Shown: in pieces, positions 63,223-64,000 of the stretch
Layout: each line of letters opens with the position of its first letter
Numbering within the stretch: the first letter of the stretch is position 1
Source of the DNA: DATHTC01 sp963746805
GTDB taxonomy: Bacteria > Actinomycetota > Thermoleophilia > Gaiellales > Gaiellaceae
Assembly (NCBI GenBank): GCA_963746805.1
Contig: CAVVCQ010000008.1
Span: forward strand, 1,283,887 to 1,347,886
Length of the DNA: 64,000 nucleotides
Direction of reading: 5' to 3'
The notes under the pieces: generated by a model
The model's database searches: none
Told to the model about the DNA's origin: nothing
The model's input: the letters and a program-made list of their open reading frames with translations, nothing else
Made by a program: the position numbers and the translations under genes

Positions 63223-64000
63223 GCGACCGCCTCACGGTCGTCCTGCCGGTGTTCGACGAGGCCGGCCACGTGGCCGCGACGATCTGCGCGCTCGCCGACG
63301 CCGCCGAGCGAAGCCCGTTCGCGGTCGACCTGATCGTCGTCGACGACGGCTCGACGGACGGCAGCGGCGAGGCGGCCGCCGACGCGGCGGCGGGACGGCT
63401 GCCGTGCCGCGTGCTGTCGCAGCCGAATCGCGGCCGTTTTCGGGCCAGGCACGCCGGTCTCGAGGCCGCGGACGGGGAGCTCGTGCTCCTGCTCGACGCT
63501 CGCGTGCGGCTGCACGAGGACGCCCTCGCCTTCGTCGGGGAACGCGTGGCCGCCGGGGAGCGCGTCTGGAACGGGCACGTCGAGGTGGACGCGAGCGGGA
63601 ACCCGTACGGCGCCTTCGGCAACGTCCTCGTCGCGCTCGCCTGGCGCGACTACTTTCGCGAGCCACGCACGACGAGCTACGGCCTCGAGGACTTCGACCG
63701 CTATCCGAAGGGGACGACGTGCTTCCTCGCGCCGCGGGAGCTGCTGCTCGAGGCGTTCGCGACGTTCTCGACGCGGTACGACGACCTCCGTCACGCCGAA
63801 CGACGACACGCCCGTGCTCCGCGCCCTCGCCGCCCGCGAGCGGATCCACCTGTCGCCCTCGTTCGGCTGCACGTACACGCCGCGCGGCTCGCTGCCGACC
63901 TTCCTGCGGCACTCGCTCCACCGCGGCGTCGTCTTCCTCGACGGGCACGGTCGGCGCGAGTCGCGCTTCTTCTCGGCCGTCGTCGCCTTCTACCCCGTCA
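63219..64000 (+). CDS. GT2 glycosyltransferase, 3' partial, frameshifted
   Basis: Starts at a GTG overlapping the previous stop and runs off the right edge; ~260 residues are present. LTVVLPVFDEAGHVAATICAL, LIVVDDGSTDGSGEA, QPNRGRFRARHAGLEAADGE and LVLLLDARVRLHEDAL, where the usual DxD reads DAR. An extra base near 63786 shifts to SVTPNDDTPVLRALAARE and later SFGCTYTPRGSLPTFLRHS. Acceptor unknown. Confidence 0.8.
   Translation, partial: MSDRLTVVLPVFDEAGHVAATICALADAAERSPFAVDLIVVDDGSTDGSGEAAADAAAGRLPCRVLSQPNRGRFRARHAGLEAADGELVLLLDARVRLHEDALAFVGERVAAGERVWNGHVEVDASGNPYGAFGNVLVALAWRDYFREPRTTSYGLEDFDRYPKGTTCFLAPRELLLEAFATFSTRYDDLRHAERRHARAPRPRRPRADPPVALVRLHVHAARLAADLPAALAPPRRRLPRRARSARVALLLGRRRLLPR

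Noticed and set aside
1..64000. tRNA, rRNA, insertion sequence or prophage genes
   Set aside because: No cloverleaf, rRNA-like, transposase or phage structural sequence was recognised on either strand.

Overview
The window is about 72% GC, uses GTG (and one TTG) start codons heavily, packs genes with 4-base GTGA/ATGA overlaps, and starts most operons with leaderless-type promoters. Together with secreted Ig-like repeat proteins carrying WQRCN..GASC.NIPGE repeats, this points to a high-GC actinobacterium, most likely Thermoleophilia (Gaiellales/Solirubrobacterales); the class is an inference. No rRNA, tRNA, CRISPR array, transposase or phage gene was seen, and no gene-free stretch exceeds about 300 bases.

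Layout. 1-6187: the 3' part of a ClpB-like ATPase fused to a release-factor-2-like domain, a membrane protein, a lone type IV pilin, a large glycosyltransferase-like membrane protein and a YbaK deacylase. 6188-16945: a surface-polymer locus on the minus strand with flippase, GT4, two ATP-grasp ligases, a small-molecule kinase, a polysaccharide-deacetylase-like protein, a CDP-glycerol-transferase-like enzyme, a transketolase and a GT87-like membrane protein. 17099-26469: two secreted Ig-like proteins, a glycosyltransferase, an enolase-superfamily enzyme, a membrane glycosyltransferase, and a cytidylyltransferase / ketopantoate-reductase-like / aldehyde dehydrogenase operon. 26508-32900: fucosyltransferase, four methyltransferases and a GT4+GT2 protein. 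32908-36296: nonulosonate-type module (NeuB, KdsC-like phosphatase, SDR, GT4). 36315-48014: O-antigen ligase, more glycosyltransferases, a DUF4091-like protein, an LPG-synthase-type flippase and a DegT aminotransferase. 48073-64000: secreted and pentapeptide proteins, a third ATP-grasp ligase, dTDP-glucose dehydratase, DPM-type GT2, an eIF2B-like protein, TetR and GGDEF regulators, an epimerase/aminotransferase pair, an SSI-like protein, further membrane glycosyltransferases and two more GT2 enzymes.

The genes fit one job: making nucleotide sugars (including CMP-activated acidic sugars), building and decorating a cell-surface polysaccharide, flipping it and ligating or polymerising it, with regulators and a few unrelated housekeeping genes between.

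Many genes are interrupted by single-base shifts that are nearly all +1 insertions in GC-rich runs. They look like sequence errors rather than decay, so interrupted genes are annotated as one CDS with the shift positions given. Three copies of a 22-base element with a perfect 7-1-7 inverted repeat (GTGGCTC-T-GAGCCAC) are dispersed in the same orientation at 11.2, 12.3 and 44.7 kb.
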